Assembly (NCBI GenBank): GCA_945952045.1
Contig: CAMFHE010000004.1
Location: 1 to 64,000 of the forward strand
Source of the DNA: an uncultured Rhizobium sp.
Lineage (GTDB): Bacteria > Pseudomonadota > Alphaproteobacteria > Rhizobiales > Rhizobiaceae
Reading direction: 5' to 3'
Length of the DNA: 64,000 nt
Below are positions 35,104 to 43,854 of the stretch, piece by piece. The notes beneath the pieces were generated by a model. It was not told the origin of the DNA and did not search any database. It saw only the letters and a program-made list of their open reading frames with translations. A program made the translations under genes and the position numbers. The number at the start of each line of letters is the position of its first letter. Position 1 is the stretch's first letter.

Positions 35104-36345
35104 ATGAGGTTCCTGAAATCCGCATCGCGCATGCTTTGCACCGCAGCGCTGGCACTGACCGCGACGACGGCGATTGCCGCCGACAAGCACGACATCTACA
35201 AGCTCCTGCCGAATTCGGCCCTGTCGGGCGTCATCGACCCCGCGATGAACGACCGCTCCGGCGTTACCAAGGCCCTGCCGACCACTGCGCGCGATCCGTC
35301 CAAGAAGCTGGTCATCGGCTGGACGGAGATCACGCTCGGCAATCCCTGGTTCGTCAGCGTCGTCGATACCGCCAAGGCCAAGGCGAAGGAATACGGCTAC
35401 GAACTCGACGTCCAGGTCGCCGATGGCGATCCGGCCAAGACCTCGGCCCAGATCGACGCCTTCATCGCCAAGAAGGTCGACGTCATCGTCATGGATCCGA
35501 CCGATCTTGCCGCCGCCGCCGCCGATGCCCAGCGCGCCGTCGATGCCGGCATTCCGGTGATCGCGCTCGGCACCGTGCCGGATGACAGCCCGATCGTCAC
35601 CACCGTCCTCTTCAATCCCTATGGCAACGGCTTCGAGGCCGGCCGTTACGTCGCGCAGCATTATGGCGCGAGCAATCCGATCACCGCCGCCGCTATCCTC
35701 GGCACGGTCGGCAACTCCACCTCGGAAAGCCGCGTCAACGGCATGATCACCGGCATCATCTACGAGCGCTCGCAACAGCTCGGCCTCAACCTCTCGAAGG
35801 AAGACGCCATGCTCGCCGGCTTCAACAAGTTCCAGGAGCTGAAGACAAGCGGCTCCTTCGACTATCCGGAAGCGAAGTTCAACGTGGTTGCGATGGGCGT
35901 CGGGCTGTGGACCGAGGAAGGCGGCCTCAACGCGGCGGAAGACATCCTTACCGCCCATTCCTCCAAGCTCGACCTCATCCTTGCCGAAAACGACTTCATG
36001 GGCATGGGCGCGCTGCGGGCGCTCGAAAACCAGGGGCTCAAGGGCAAGATCGCCGTCGCCAACGCGGCGGACGGTTTCCGCACCGCGCTCGATCTCGTGA
36101 AATCCGGCGACATGCTGGTCACCGGCCTGTGCTCGGGCTCGCATACCGGCGAAGGCGTCATGACCCTGATCAACCAGATCTTCGACAAGGGCTTCGACGC
36201 CAACAACCTGCCGCTTGGCTCCTATTATCCCTCGCAGATCGTCACGCAGAAGAACGCCGACGAGTTCATCGATCCCGACACGGCCAACCCCTTCTTCCGC
36301 TACGCCGTGCCGCCTTTCAAGACGATCGGCGAGCTCAAGGGCTGA
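35104..36345 (+). CDS. Sugar ABC transporter substrate-binding protein (RbsB/PBP1 family)
   Basis: This 413-aa periplasmic protein has a signal peptide ending near TTAIA-ADKH (about residue 25). The type I binding-protein core begins at LVIGWTEITLGNPWFV. It is longer than RbsB because of an extra N-terminal segment after the signal. It is followed by ATPase and permease genes in RbsBAC order. A ribose-family importer typically takes monosaccharides or polyols. Confidence 0.9.
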   Translation: MRFLKSASRMLCTAALALTATTAIAADKHDIYKLLPNSALSGVIDPAMNDRSGVTKALPTTARDPSKKLVIGWTEITLGNPWFVSVVDTAKAKAKEYGYELDVQVADGDPAKTSAQIDAFIAKKVDVIVMDPTDLAAAAADAQRAVDAGIPVIALGTVPDDSPIVTTVLFNPYGNGFEAGRYVAQHYGASNPITAAAILGTVGNSTSESRVNGMITGIIYERSQQLGLNLSKEDAMLAGFNKFQELKTSGSFDYPEAKFNVVAMGVGLWTEEGGLNAAEDILTAHSSKLDLILAENDFMGMGALRALENQGLKGKIAVANAADGFRTALDLVKSGDMLVTGLCSGSHTGEGVMTLINQIFDKGFDANNLPLGSYYPSQIVTQKNADEFIDPDTANPFFRYAVPPFKTIGELKG

Positions 36346-36399
36346 CCGCGTGAAACGGCGGGCCTCCCCGAGGCCCGCCCCATCGGAAAGGAGGATCGG

Positions 36400-37893
36400 A
36401 TGGACCGCCTGGACATGCGGGAGATTTCCAAGGAATTCGGCGGCATTGCCGCCCTGAGCGGCGCGCGGTTTTCAGCTCGCGCCGGAGAAGTCCATGCGCT
36501 GATGGGCGAAAACGGGGCCGGCAAGTCGACCCTGATGAAGATCCTTGCCGGCGCCTACACCCATGACGAGGGCGAAATCCGCATCGACGGCGCCCCCGTC
36601 GGCATCGCCAGCCCGCAGGATGCGATCCGCAAGGGCATCTCCATCATCTACCAGGAGTTTTCGCTGGCGCGGCACCTGACGGTGGCGGAAAACATCCTGA
36701 TCGAGCGGCTGGGCCACGGCCTGTTCGTCGATACCAAAGCGATGCGGGCGCGCGCCGCCGACCTGCTGGCCGGAATGGGGTTCGACGACATCGATCCCGG
36801 CGAGATCGCCGGCAACCTCACCGTCGCCCACCAGCAGGTGGTCGAGATCTGCAAGGCGCTGTCGCGCGACTGCGCGATCCTCGTGCTCGACGAGCCGACC
36901 GCCGTTCTCACCAACCACGAGACGGAAAAGCTGTTCAGGCTGGTGCGGCGGCTGCGCGCGGAGGGCGTCTGCATCGTCTACATCTCCCACCGGCTGGACG
37001 AGATCTTCAGCCTGTGCGACCGCGTGACCGTGCTGAAGGACGGCGCGACCGTCGGCACCTGGGATACCGCCGCGCTCGACCACAAAAGACTCGTCAACCT
37101 GATGATCGGCCGCGAACTCAAGGACTTCTTTCCCACGCGCGACGTCACGCCCGGTCCGGTCGCGCTTGCGGTCGAAAACCTGGCGACGGGACCGCTGGTC
37201 TCCGGCGTCAGCTTCGAGGTCCGGCGCGGCGAAGTGCTCGGCATCGGCGGCCTTGTCGGCGCGGGGCGGACGGAGGTGCTGCGGGCGATCTTCGGCGCCG
37301 ATCCGCTGGCGGGCGGCGCGGTGCGCCTTAACGGCAAGCCGCTTGCCATCCGCAGGCCCGGCGAAGCGGTGCGCGCCGGCATCGGGTTGCTGCCGGAGGA
37401 CCGCAAGCACCAGGGATGCCTTCTCGACATGCCCATCCTCGCCAATGCGATGATGACGCCGGTCAATCCGCATCTCGGCCTTCTCGGCCTGCTGCGCGGC
37501 CGCCGGGAGCGCGGCGCGACCGAAGGCCTGCGCCGGCAGCTCAACCTGAAGGCCGCCAGCATCGACGCAGAGGCAGGCACGCTGTCCGGCGGCAACCAGC
37601 AGAAGGTGGCGCTGATGAAATGGCTGGTCTCCGGCTGCGAGGTGCTGCTGCTCGACGAGCCGACGCGCGGCGTCGATGTCGGCGCCAAGGTCGAGATCTA
37701 CCGCGTCATCAACGAACTGGCGGCCAACGGCGCCGCCATCATCATGGTCTCCTCCGAAATGCTGGAACTGATCGGCATGTGCGACCGCGTGCTGGTCATG
37801 CGCGCCGGACGCATCGCCGGCGAATTGTCCGGCGCAGATATCACGGAGGAAGGCATCATCGAACTGGCAATGGGGCGCAAGAATGTCCACTAA
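36400..37893 (+). CDS. Sugar ABC transporter ATPase (RbsA/MglA type, two nucleotide-binding domains)
   Basis: This 497-aa ATPase contains two tandem ABC domains. The first has Walker A GENGAGKST (about 37-45), a relaxed signature LTVAHQQVVEI and LVLDEPT. The second (from about residue 250) has a degenerate P-loop (GLVGAGRTE), LSGGNQQK and LLDEPTRGVDVG. This asymmetry is normal for RbsA. AAGGAGG precedes the ATG. Its end overlaps the permease gene by 11 nt. Confidence 0.92.
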   Translation: MDRLDMREISKEFGGIAALSGARFSARAGEVHALMGENGAGKSTLMKILAGAYTHDEGEIRIDGAPVGIASPQDAIRKGISIIYQEFSLARHLTVAENILIERLGHGLFVDTKAMRARAADLLAGMGFDDIDPGEIAGNLTVAHQQVVEICKALSRDCAILVLDEPTAVLTNHETEKLFRLVRRLRAEGVCIVYISHRLDEIFSLCDRVTVLKDGATVGTWDTAALDHKRLVNLMIGRELKDFFPTRDVTPGPVALAVENLATGPLVSGVSFEVRRGEVLGIGGLVGAGRTEVLRAIFGADPLAGGAVRLNGKPLAIRRPGEAVRAGIGLLPEDRKHQGCLLDMPILANAMMTPVNPHLGLLGLLRGRRERGATEGLRRQLNLKAASIDAEAGTLSGGNQQKVALMKWLVSGCEVLLLDEPTRGVDVGAKVEIYRVINELAANGAAIIMVSSEMLELIGMCDRVLVMRAGRIAGELSGADITEEGIIELAMGRKNVH

Positions 37894-38881
37894 TCCGAAG
37901 GCTGCAAGCCTCGTTTCCACCCTGGTAAGCTACAATATCTACATCATGCTGGCGGCGCTGATCGTCGTTTCCACCCTGTTGTCGGAACATTTCCTGACGC
38001 TGCAGAACATCTACAACCTGCTGCGCCAGCTGGCGCCGCTTGCCCTGGTGGCGATCGGCATGCTGCTGGTGATCCTGACCGGCGGCATCGACCTGTCGGT
38101 CGGCTCCGTCGCGGCGATCGGCGGCATGGGCGTGGCGATGGTCATGCCGGCGCTGCCCTTCGACGGCGCGGGCGCGCTTCTCCTGTGCATCCTCGGCGCG
38201 ACCCTGTTCGGCGCCGTGCTGGGCGCAATCAACGGCATCCTCGTCGCCGGTTTCGGCATGGCTTCCTTCGTGGCCACGCTGGCGATGATGACCATGGCGC
38301 GCGGCCTCGCCTACATGCTGTCCAACGGCCAGCCGGTGCGTTTTCCCCGCGACCTGCCAACCGCGCAGGTGCTGACGGAGTTCGGCAGCAAGGGCATGCC
38401 CGGCCTCGGCCTGCCCTGGCCGGTGCTGACGGTACTGCTTTTCATCGCCCTCTTCATCTTCCTGTTGCGGCGGACCAACTGGGGCCGCCTCACCGTCGCG
38501 ACCGGCAGCAACGAAAGCGCCGTGCGCCTCGCCGGCCTTCCCGTCTGGCGCTACAAGTTCCTCGCCTTTGCGCTGTGCGGCGCGCTTTCGGCGCTGGCCG
38601 GCGTCTTCGTTACCGCGCGCACGGCGGTCGGAACGCCGGTGACCGGCATCGGCCTCGAACTCGACGCCATCGCGGCCTGCGTCATCGGCGGCGCGCTGCT
38701 CTCCGGCGGCAAGGGCAAGGTGACCAACACGATGATCGGCGTCCTCATCCTCGGGCTGATCGGCAACATCATGAACCTGATGAGCGTTCCGGCCTATCCG
38801 CAGCAGATCATCAAGGGCATCATCATCATCCTGGCGGTGCTGATGCAGGGCATCGGCGCCCACGCCAGGAGACGCGTCTGA
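37883..38881 (+). CDS. Sugar ABC transporter permease (RbsC type)
   Basis: This 332-aa membrane protein has about eight to ten hydrophobic segments and the RbsC-family signatures TGGIDLSVGSV (near residues 66-76) and GRLTVATGSNESAVRLAGL. It completes the importer with the binding protein and ATPase encoded upstream. A strong terminator follows 35 nt later, ending this transcription unit. Confidence 0.92.
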   Translation: MSTNPKAASLVSTLVSYNIYIMLAALIVVSTLLSEHFLTLQNIYNLLRQLAPLALVAIGMLLVILTGGIDLSVGSVAAIGGMGVAMVMPALPFDGAGALLLCILGATLFGAVLGAINGILVAGFGMASFVATLAMMTMARGLAYMLSNGQPVRFPRDLPTAQVLTEFGSKGMPGLGLPWPVLTVLLFIALFIFLLRRTNWGRLTVATGSNESAVRLAGLPVWRYKFLAFALCGALSALAGVFVTARTAVGTPVTGIGLELDAIAACVIGGALLSGGKGKVTNTMIGVLILGLIGNIMNLMSVPAYPQQIIKGIIIILAVLMQGIGAHARRRV

Positions 38882-38915
38882 ACCGCCCGGGCGATGCAGC
38901 AGGACAGGGGGAGTG

Positions 38916-38947
38916 AGGACTTCCGGTGTTCACCGGAAGTCCTTTTT
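38916..38947. terminator. Intrinsic terminator of the RbsBAC-type operon
   Basis: A perfect 13-bp stem (AGGACTTCCGGTG with CACCGGAAGTCCT) around a 2-nt loop is followed by a run of five T. It lies between the permease stop and the converging AroE-like gene. Confidence 0.85.
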
Positions 38948-38948
38948 G

Positions 38949-39731
38949 TCATTTGAGGAAATCGACGAGCAGGCGCACCTGCTGCTCGATCATATGGATA
39001 CCCTTATGGACGCGGCACCCGCGCGCCTCGGCCGCAACCAGCAATGGCGTCATGTCGGGCTGCATCACAACTTCGGCAACGATGCAGCCCGCATCGAGCC
39101 GCCCGGCATCGACCGGCAGGGCGTCTCCGGCATGCATGCCCAACGCCGTGCCGTTCACGACGAGATCGTAACCCGCCGGATCGGCCGCCCCCGCCGCGAT
39201 CCGCGCCTGCGGAAATGCCATCGCGAGTTGGCTTGCGAGATGGTGCGCCTTCCCGGCCGAGCGGTTGGCGATCGTCAGCTCGACCACCCCCGCCTGCAGA
39301 AGCGCATGGGCGACGCCGCTTGCCGCGCCGCCCGCGCCGACCAGCAGGGCGCGTTGGCCCGCCGGCTCATATCCCCGATGCCTGAGCCCGGCCACGAAGC
39401 CTTCGCCATCGAACATGCCGCCCGTCAGGCTGCCATCCGCCTCCCGGCGCACGATGTTGCAGGCGCCGACAAGGCTCGCCGCGCCCACCAGCCGATCGCA
39501 GAGCGCCGCAACCGCGCCCTTGTGGGGAATGGTGATCACCATGCCGGCGAGATTTTCCACCTCCCGCAGGCTGGCGACCGTGCGCTCCAGCATATCGGGC
39601 CGCACATCGAGGGGCGCCATCACCATGTCGAGACCCTGCCGCAGGCATTCGGCATTGAATGGAGACGGCGTGCGCACATGGCGCGCGGGGTGGGCGAGCA
39701 GGGGGACGAAACGGGTTTTCCCGGAAATCAT
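38949..39731 (-). CDS. AroE-like (shikimate/quinate dehydrogenase family) protein
   Basis: This 260-aa protein has shikimate dehydrogenase features. TIPHK supplies K71, FDGEGF supplies D108 (the usual NTD motif is MFD here), and the Rossmann loop is GAGGAASGVAHAL. The N-terminal SxS substrate motif is replaced by RTPSPFN, so the substrate is probably not shikimate. It is the second AroE-like protein in the window and is divergent from the GldA-like gene, with a GntR-type operator between them. Confidence 0.82.
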   Translation of the reverse strand: MISGKTRFVPLLAHPARHVRTPSPFNAECLRQGLDMVMAPLDVRPDMLERTVASLREVENLAGMVITIPHKGAVAALCDRLVGAASLVGACNIVRREADGSLTGGMFDGEGFVAGLRHRGYEPAGQRALLVGAGGAASGVAHALLQAGVVELTIANRSAGKAHHLASQLAMAFPQARIAAGAADPAGYDLVVNGTALGMHAGDALPVDAGRLDAGCIVAEVVMQPDMTPLLVAAEARGCRVHKGIHMIEQQVRLLVDFLK

Positions 39732-39780
39732 GCGGTTCTTCCTTGAAATTGGTCACAAGGCGCTTGCAGGCGCATAATAA

Positions 39781-39797
39781 TCATATATCATATATGA
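39781..39797. promoter_or_regulatory. GntR-type operator, copy 3 (AroE-like / GldA-like divergent promoter)
   Basis: A perfect 17-nt palindrome, TCATATATCATATATGA, with the same ATATAT-C-ATATAT core as the site at 33106. It lies 50 nt before the AroE-like start and 20 nt before the GldA-like start. Confidence 0.65.
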
Positions 39798-39816
39798 AAA
39801 TCTTCTGAGAGTAAAA

Positions 39817-40914
39817 ATGCCTGATCCCCTCACTATTTTCGACGACCGGCTCACCGTCTTCGGAGCGCCCTCGCGCTATGTCCAGGGCCGCGGAATTCTC
39901 GGCCGGATCGGCGGCTTTGCCGCGCAGATCGGCACGAGCGCCGTGCTCGTCGCCGATATCCATATCCTGCCTCTCGTCGAAACGGGTTTGCGGCAATCGC
40001 TCGAAACTGCCGGCATCCCCCTGATCATCCTGCCGTTTCAGGGCCAGCTCGGCCCTCATACGGCGCAACGACTATCAGCCGCGCTGGGTAACGCCACGCC
40101 GGACATCGTCATCGCCGCCGGCGGCGGACGCGCTATCGATGCCGGCAAGGCCCTTGCCGACCTGCGCGGGCTCAAACTGATCACCGTGCCGACCGTCGCC
40201 TCCAACGATGCGCCGACCAGCAAGAACTACGTGCTCTACGACGAAAACGACCGCCTGCTCGAGGTCAGGCATCTCGCGCGCAATCCGGATTTCGTCGTCG
40301 TCGATACGGCTCTTCTCGCCGGCGCGCCGCAATCCATGTTCGCGGCCGGATTGGGCGATGCGCTGTCGAAGAAGGCCGAGGCGCTCGCCTGCGCCGCCGG
40401 TCGCGGCGTCACCATGTTTCGCGCCCGCCCGACCCGGCTTTCCGGCGCGATTGCCGCGCTCTGCTACGAGACGCTGATCACGAACGGCATCGAAGCCTAT
40501 GACGCGGCCGGCTCCGGCGTGCCGACCGAGGCTTTCGACGCGGCCGTCGAGGCGATGATCCTGATGGCGGGGCTCGGCTTCGAAAGCGGCGGCCTTTCGG
40601 TTCCGCACGCCCTCACCCGCGGCCTGCCGCAGGTTCCGGGCGTCGGCGCAAAGCCGCACGGCTTTCAGGTTGCCTATGGGCTCGTGGTGCATCACCGGCT
40701 GTTGGGCGAGGCTTTTCCGCCTGCCCTCGTCGACCTCTATCGCCATACCGGCCTGCCGCTGACCCTTGGTGCGCTCGCCGGAGCCCCAATCGAACCCCAT
40801 CATCTCGTCGCGGTCGCACAGGCATCCATCGCCGTGCCGCACATGCTGAATTTTCCACGCCCGCTGACCACGCAAGACTTGGTGGACGCGATGCGCGCCA
40901 TCGAGGCCGCATGA
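39817..40914 (+). CDS. Iron/zinc-containing alcohol dehydrogenase, GldA-like
   Basis: This 365-aa enzyme belongs to the group III metal-dependent alcohol dehydrogenases. The NAD motif is AAGGGRAIDAGKA (around 102-114), followed by TVPTVASNDAPTS. Metal ligands are likely D in GLGDALS, H in VPHALTRG and H in KPHGFQVAYG, as in glycerol dehydrogenase. It oxidises a polyol or reduces a short hydroxyketone. Its start lies 20 nt after the operator. The SDR gene downstream is close enough for an operon. Confidence 0.88.
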   Translation: MPDPLTIFDDRLTVFGAPSRYVQGRGILGRIGGFAAQIGTSAVLVADIHILPLVETGLRQSLETAGIPLIILPFQGQLGPHTAQRLSAALGNATPDIVIAAGGGRAIDAGKALADLRGLKLITVPTVASNDAPTSKNYVLYDENDRLLEVRHLARNPDFVVVDTALLAGAPQSMFAAGLGDALSKKAEALACAAGRGVTMFRARPTRLSGAIAALCYETLITNGIEAYDAAGSGVPTEAFDAAVEAMILMAGLGFESGGLSVPHALTRGLPQVPGVGAKPHGFQVAYGLVVHHRLLGEAFPPALVDLYRHTGLPLTLGALAGAPIEPHHLVAVAQASIAVPHMLNFPRPLTTQDLVDAMRAIEAA

Positions 40915-40946
40915 CAGCGGACGAACAGAACAGACAGGAGGACAGA

Positions 40947-41657
40947 ATGCCCAGTGAAGACCCCGCAAAACCCCTCGCCGTGGTGACCGGCGGCGGCACC
41001 GGCATCGGCCGGGCCGTTTCGGAGCTTCTTGCGGACAGCGGCTACGCGGTCATCGCCCTCGGTCTCGACCAGGATGCGGATCTCGGCCCGGCCGTCGCCT
41101 TTCGCAAGGTCGACCTGACCGATACGGCCGCAAGCGTCGCCGCGCTGCCGGAAGGGCGGCCGGTCGCCGGCCTCGTCAATTGCGCCGGCATGCTGCGCCA
41201 CCAGCAGGAATGGGAAACCGATGCCTTCGAACAGGTGATGCGCGTCAATGTCACGGCCGGCTTCGCCTTTGCGACCGCCTTGCTGGAGCGGTTGCAAGCC
41301 GCCGGCGGCGCTGTCGTCAACATCGCCTCGATGTGGGCGATCTTCGGCTCTCCCGGCGCACCCGCCTACACCGCCAGCAAGGGCGCCGTCGCCGCCATGA
41401 CCCGTTCCCAGGCCGTCGCCTGGGCCGGTCGCGGTATCCGCGTCAACTCCGTCGCGCCTGGCTGGGTGGAGACGCGCATTTCCGAAAAGGCCCGGACCGA
41501 TCCTGAGCGGGCCGACCGCATCGGCGCGCGCATTCCCATGGGGCGCTGGGCGAAACCTGCGGAAATCGCAACCGTCGTGCGCTTTCTGCTGTCATCCGAC
41601 GCCGGCTACGTCACCGGCGCGATGATCCCCATCGACGGCGGTTATTCGATCTGCTGA
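40947..41657 (+). CDS. SDR family oxidoreductase
   Basis: This 236-aa SDR has TGGGTGIG, NCAG, YTASKGA and PIDGGYSIC. The start after AGGAGG is chosen, and the upstream ATG would overlap the preceding gene and has no good ribosome site. It lies in an operon with the GldA-like gene and the quinone-reductase-like gene, 10 nt before the latter. Confidence 0.88.
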   Translation: MPSEDPAKPLAVVTGGGTGIGRAVSELLADSGYAVIALGLDQDADLGPAVAFRKVDLTDTAASVAALPEGRPVAGLVNCAGMLRHQQEWETDAFEQVMRVNVTAGFAFATALLERLQAAGGAVVNIASMWAIFGSPGAPAYTASKGAVAAMTRSQAVAWAGRGIRVNSVAPGWVETRISEKARTDPERADRIGARIPMGRWAKPAEIATVVRFLLSSDAGYVTGAMIPIDGGYSIC

Positions 41658-41667
41658 GGAGCATGCC

Positions 41668-42642
41668 ATGAAAGCTTGGGTTCACGACAGGACCGGCGAC
41701 CCCGATATCCTGCAACTGCGCAACATGCCGAAACCACGCCCGGGGCGCGGCGAGGTGCTGGTTCGCAACCGGGCGATCGGCCTCAATCCGGTCGATTGGA
41801 AATTCATTCTCTGGGGCCACGATGCCTGGTCCTGGCCGCATATTCCCGGCGTCGACGGCGCCGGCGAGGTGGAGGAGATCGGCGAGGGCGTCAGCCGCAT
41901 CGGCGTTGGTGCGCGCGTCGCCTATCACAACGACTTGCTGCGCCCCGGCTCCTTTGCCGAATACACCGTCATCCCGGCGCGAGCGGCCATTCCCCTGCCC
42001 GACAGCCTGCCCTTTGCCGCCGCCGCTGCAATTCCCTGCCCGGGCCTGACTGCGCAACAGGCGATTGACAAGGTTCCCCTGCGGCCCGGCGCCCATGTGC
42101 TCGTCACCGGCGCGTCCGGCGCGGTCGGCGGTGCGCTTCTGCAATTGGCGCGCGACAGGGGCTGGATCGTCCACGCCGTCGCCTCCGCTTCGCAGAGCGA
42201 CCGCCTGCTGACGCTCGGCGCGGCCACCGTCACCGATTACCGTGACGACGGCTGGAAAGAAGGCTGGAAGCGGCGGACGCAGCACCAGCCGCTGCATGGC
42301 GTCTTCGATATGGTCAGCGGCGCCCACGCCGCCAGCCTTGCCCCGTTGTTGACCGCCAACGGCCATCTCGTCTGCATCCAGGACCGGCAGGAAACCACGC
42401 CGCTGCCCCCCTTCACCACCACGATCTCCCTGCACGAAGTCGGCCTCAACGCCATGCACGCCCATGCCTGCGACCACCAATGGGGCCGGCTGGTGGCCGC
42501 CGGAGCAGCGATCGCGCAACAGATTTGCGAGGGAACGTTCGACCCTCAGCTTATCGAAGCCGTACAATTCAACGACCTGCCCGCAGCGCTTTCGCGCCTC
42601 AAGGAAGGCCCAAACCCCGGAAACCGCGTCGCACTCCTCTGA
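41668..42642 (+). CDS. Zinc-independent MDR / quinone oxidoreductase-like protein
   Basis: This 324-aa medium-chain reductase has the N-terminal GroES-like fold (NRAIGLNPVDWKF), a VTGASGAVGGALLQLA cofactor loop near residues 143-158, and no structural-zinc cysteine cluster. That is the profile of NADPH:quinone oxidoreductases or enone reductases. It closes block C. The substrate is unknown. Confidence 0.85.
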   Translation: MKAWVHDRTGDPDILQLRNMPKPRPGRGEVLVRNRAIGLNPVDWKFILWGHDAWSWPHIPGVDGAGEVEEIGEGVSRIGVGARVAYHNDLLRPGSFAEYTVIPARAAIPLPDSLPFAAAAAIPCPGLTAQQAIDKVPLRPGAHVLVTGASGAVGGALLQLARDRGWIVHAVASASQSDRLLTLGAATVTDYRDDGWKEGWKRRTQHQPLHGVFDMVSGAHAASLAPLLTANGHLVCIQDRQETTPLPPFTTTISLHEVGLNAMHAHACDHQWGRLVAAGAAIAQQICEGTFDPQLIEAVQFNDLPAALSRLKEGPNPGNRVALL

Positions 42643-43172
42643 GAGGAAATTGTCGATGGGTGCAAAGAAGGTGGTTGGCGCGCTTCAGCGAGATATTATC
42701 GGTTTGCAGCCATGCCACGCAATCTGGTGTGTTGAATGGAGATGAATTCACGACATCCCATTCGAGACGCTGAATGACCGACAAATCTTGATTTCAAGAC
42801 ATAAATTTCATTCATGAATCGACACGTCGGATCAAGGATTTTTCTCATCAAGCCTGCGGCGGCCTCGGGAGACGCTTTCGGGCGGGCCAATAAGAGGCAC
42901 ATTTCCGCGACCTTGCCGGGACAGTTGATAGCAGCAGCACGATCAGCTCGCCTTCCGCTGCCAGGTTCGCCTTCCGAGCGTAGCGCGGCATGTCCAGTCG
43001 ATGCAGAGGCTGCCATTATGCCGAGTTGACCCGTGAAACAACCAATCTCCACCAACCGCCCAGGCCCAGACCACATCCATTCCACCGGAAGCCTTTAAAA
43101 AAGGTAGCGGCAGTGGCGAGCAACTTCAGCTCCGCCGAAAGTTTCAGTCGTATCAAATCATTGCAGGAAAAA
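42643..43172. other. 530-nt intergenic stretch, no gene supported
   Basis: This stretch separates block C from tRNA-Thr and is less GC-rich than its neighbours. It holds only short ORFs (for example 42696-43085 minus and 42814-43029 plus) with no recognisable motif and no convincing ribosome site. No transposase or integrase remnant and no copy of the tRNA 3' end was recognised. Confidence 0.5.
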
Positions 43173-43248
43173 TGGTGCCGCTTACGTGACTCGAACACGT
43201 GACCCCGTCATTACGAATGACGTGCTCTACCAACTGAGCTAAAGCGGC
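43173..43248 (-). tRNA. tRNA-Thr (CGT anticodon)
   Basis: The minus strand folds into a full 76-nt cloverleaf. The acceptor GCCGCTT pairs with AAGCGGC, the D-arm reads GCTC-AGTTGGTA-GAGC, and the anticodon loop TTCGTAA (anticodon CGT) sits on a CGTCA/TGACG stem. The T-arm reads ACGTG-TTCGAGT-CACGT. CCA is encoded, and a T-run follows at the 3' end. The anticodon reads ACG, so threonine. Confidence 0.95.
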
Positions 43249-43854
43249 CCTTGGGGAGGTGGCGAAGCGCCGTTCCCGTTTGCAAGCGGGCTGATACAGG
43301 GGTTGGGAAAGGAATGCAAGCCGGTTTTGGAAAAAAGTGGAAGGCGATGCGTGCCGGCGGGGGATGAGAGGCGGGCGCGTTTTATGAAAGCCGGATGACG
43401 GTCATCGGGATGGCGATATCTGTGGGCGGGCGCATCGGGAACAGGCGCGACGATAAGGCGGGCTTGCGAATTTCACCGCTTATCGTTACCGAATCCTGAA
43501 GCATGGCGGCAGCGAAAACCGGGCAAGGCTGGCGAAACCGCCGGCGCCGGCCGGAATTGCGCCAAAACCATGGGCTACAGTCGAATTTGGCGACAGCGAA
43601 TGCGTGGCGCCGGTACCAGAGCGGCCAGCGGCGGCCCGGACGCCCTCAGGGCGACCCGGCCGGATTGCGGCACCGCTCGCGGAAAAGCGCATCTCCTCGT
43701 CGATTCGGGGAATTGCGCAGTGGAATGACAATGATCCAGCATGGCTGGAGGATATTTCGGGCAGACGGTCTTTCGCCGGCTCGACGGCAGGGTTGAAACG
43801 GCAGGACGGCATCGGGCCCGGCGACGGAGCCAGGCAGGCAATGAAGGACCGCGT
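43249..43854. other. 606-nt intergenic stretch, nothing clear
   Basis: Between tRNA-Thr and the hypothetical gene at 43855 I see no gene with a credible start. It should contain the promoter of the tRNA (minus) and of the downstream gene (plus). In-frame coding sequence continues upstream of 43855, but it lacks a ribosome site and has an arginine-rich, non-coding composition. Confidence 0.5.

Noticed and set aside
42696..43085. 129-aa minus-strand ORF in the gap next to tRNA-Thr
   Set aside because: No motif, no ribosome site and mixed composition; not supported as a gene.
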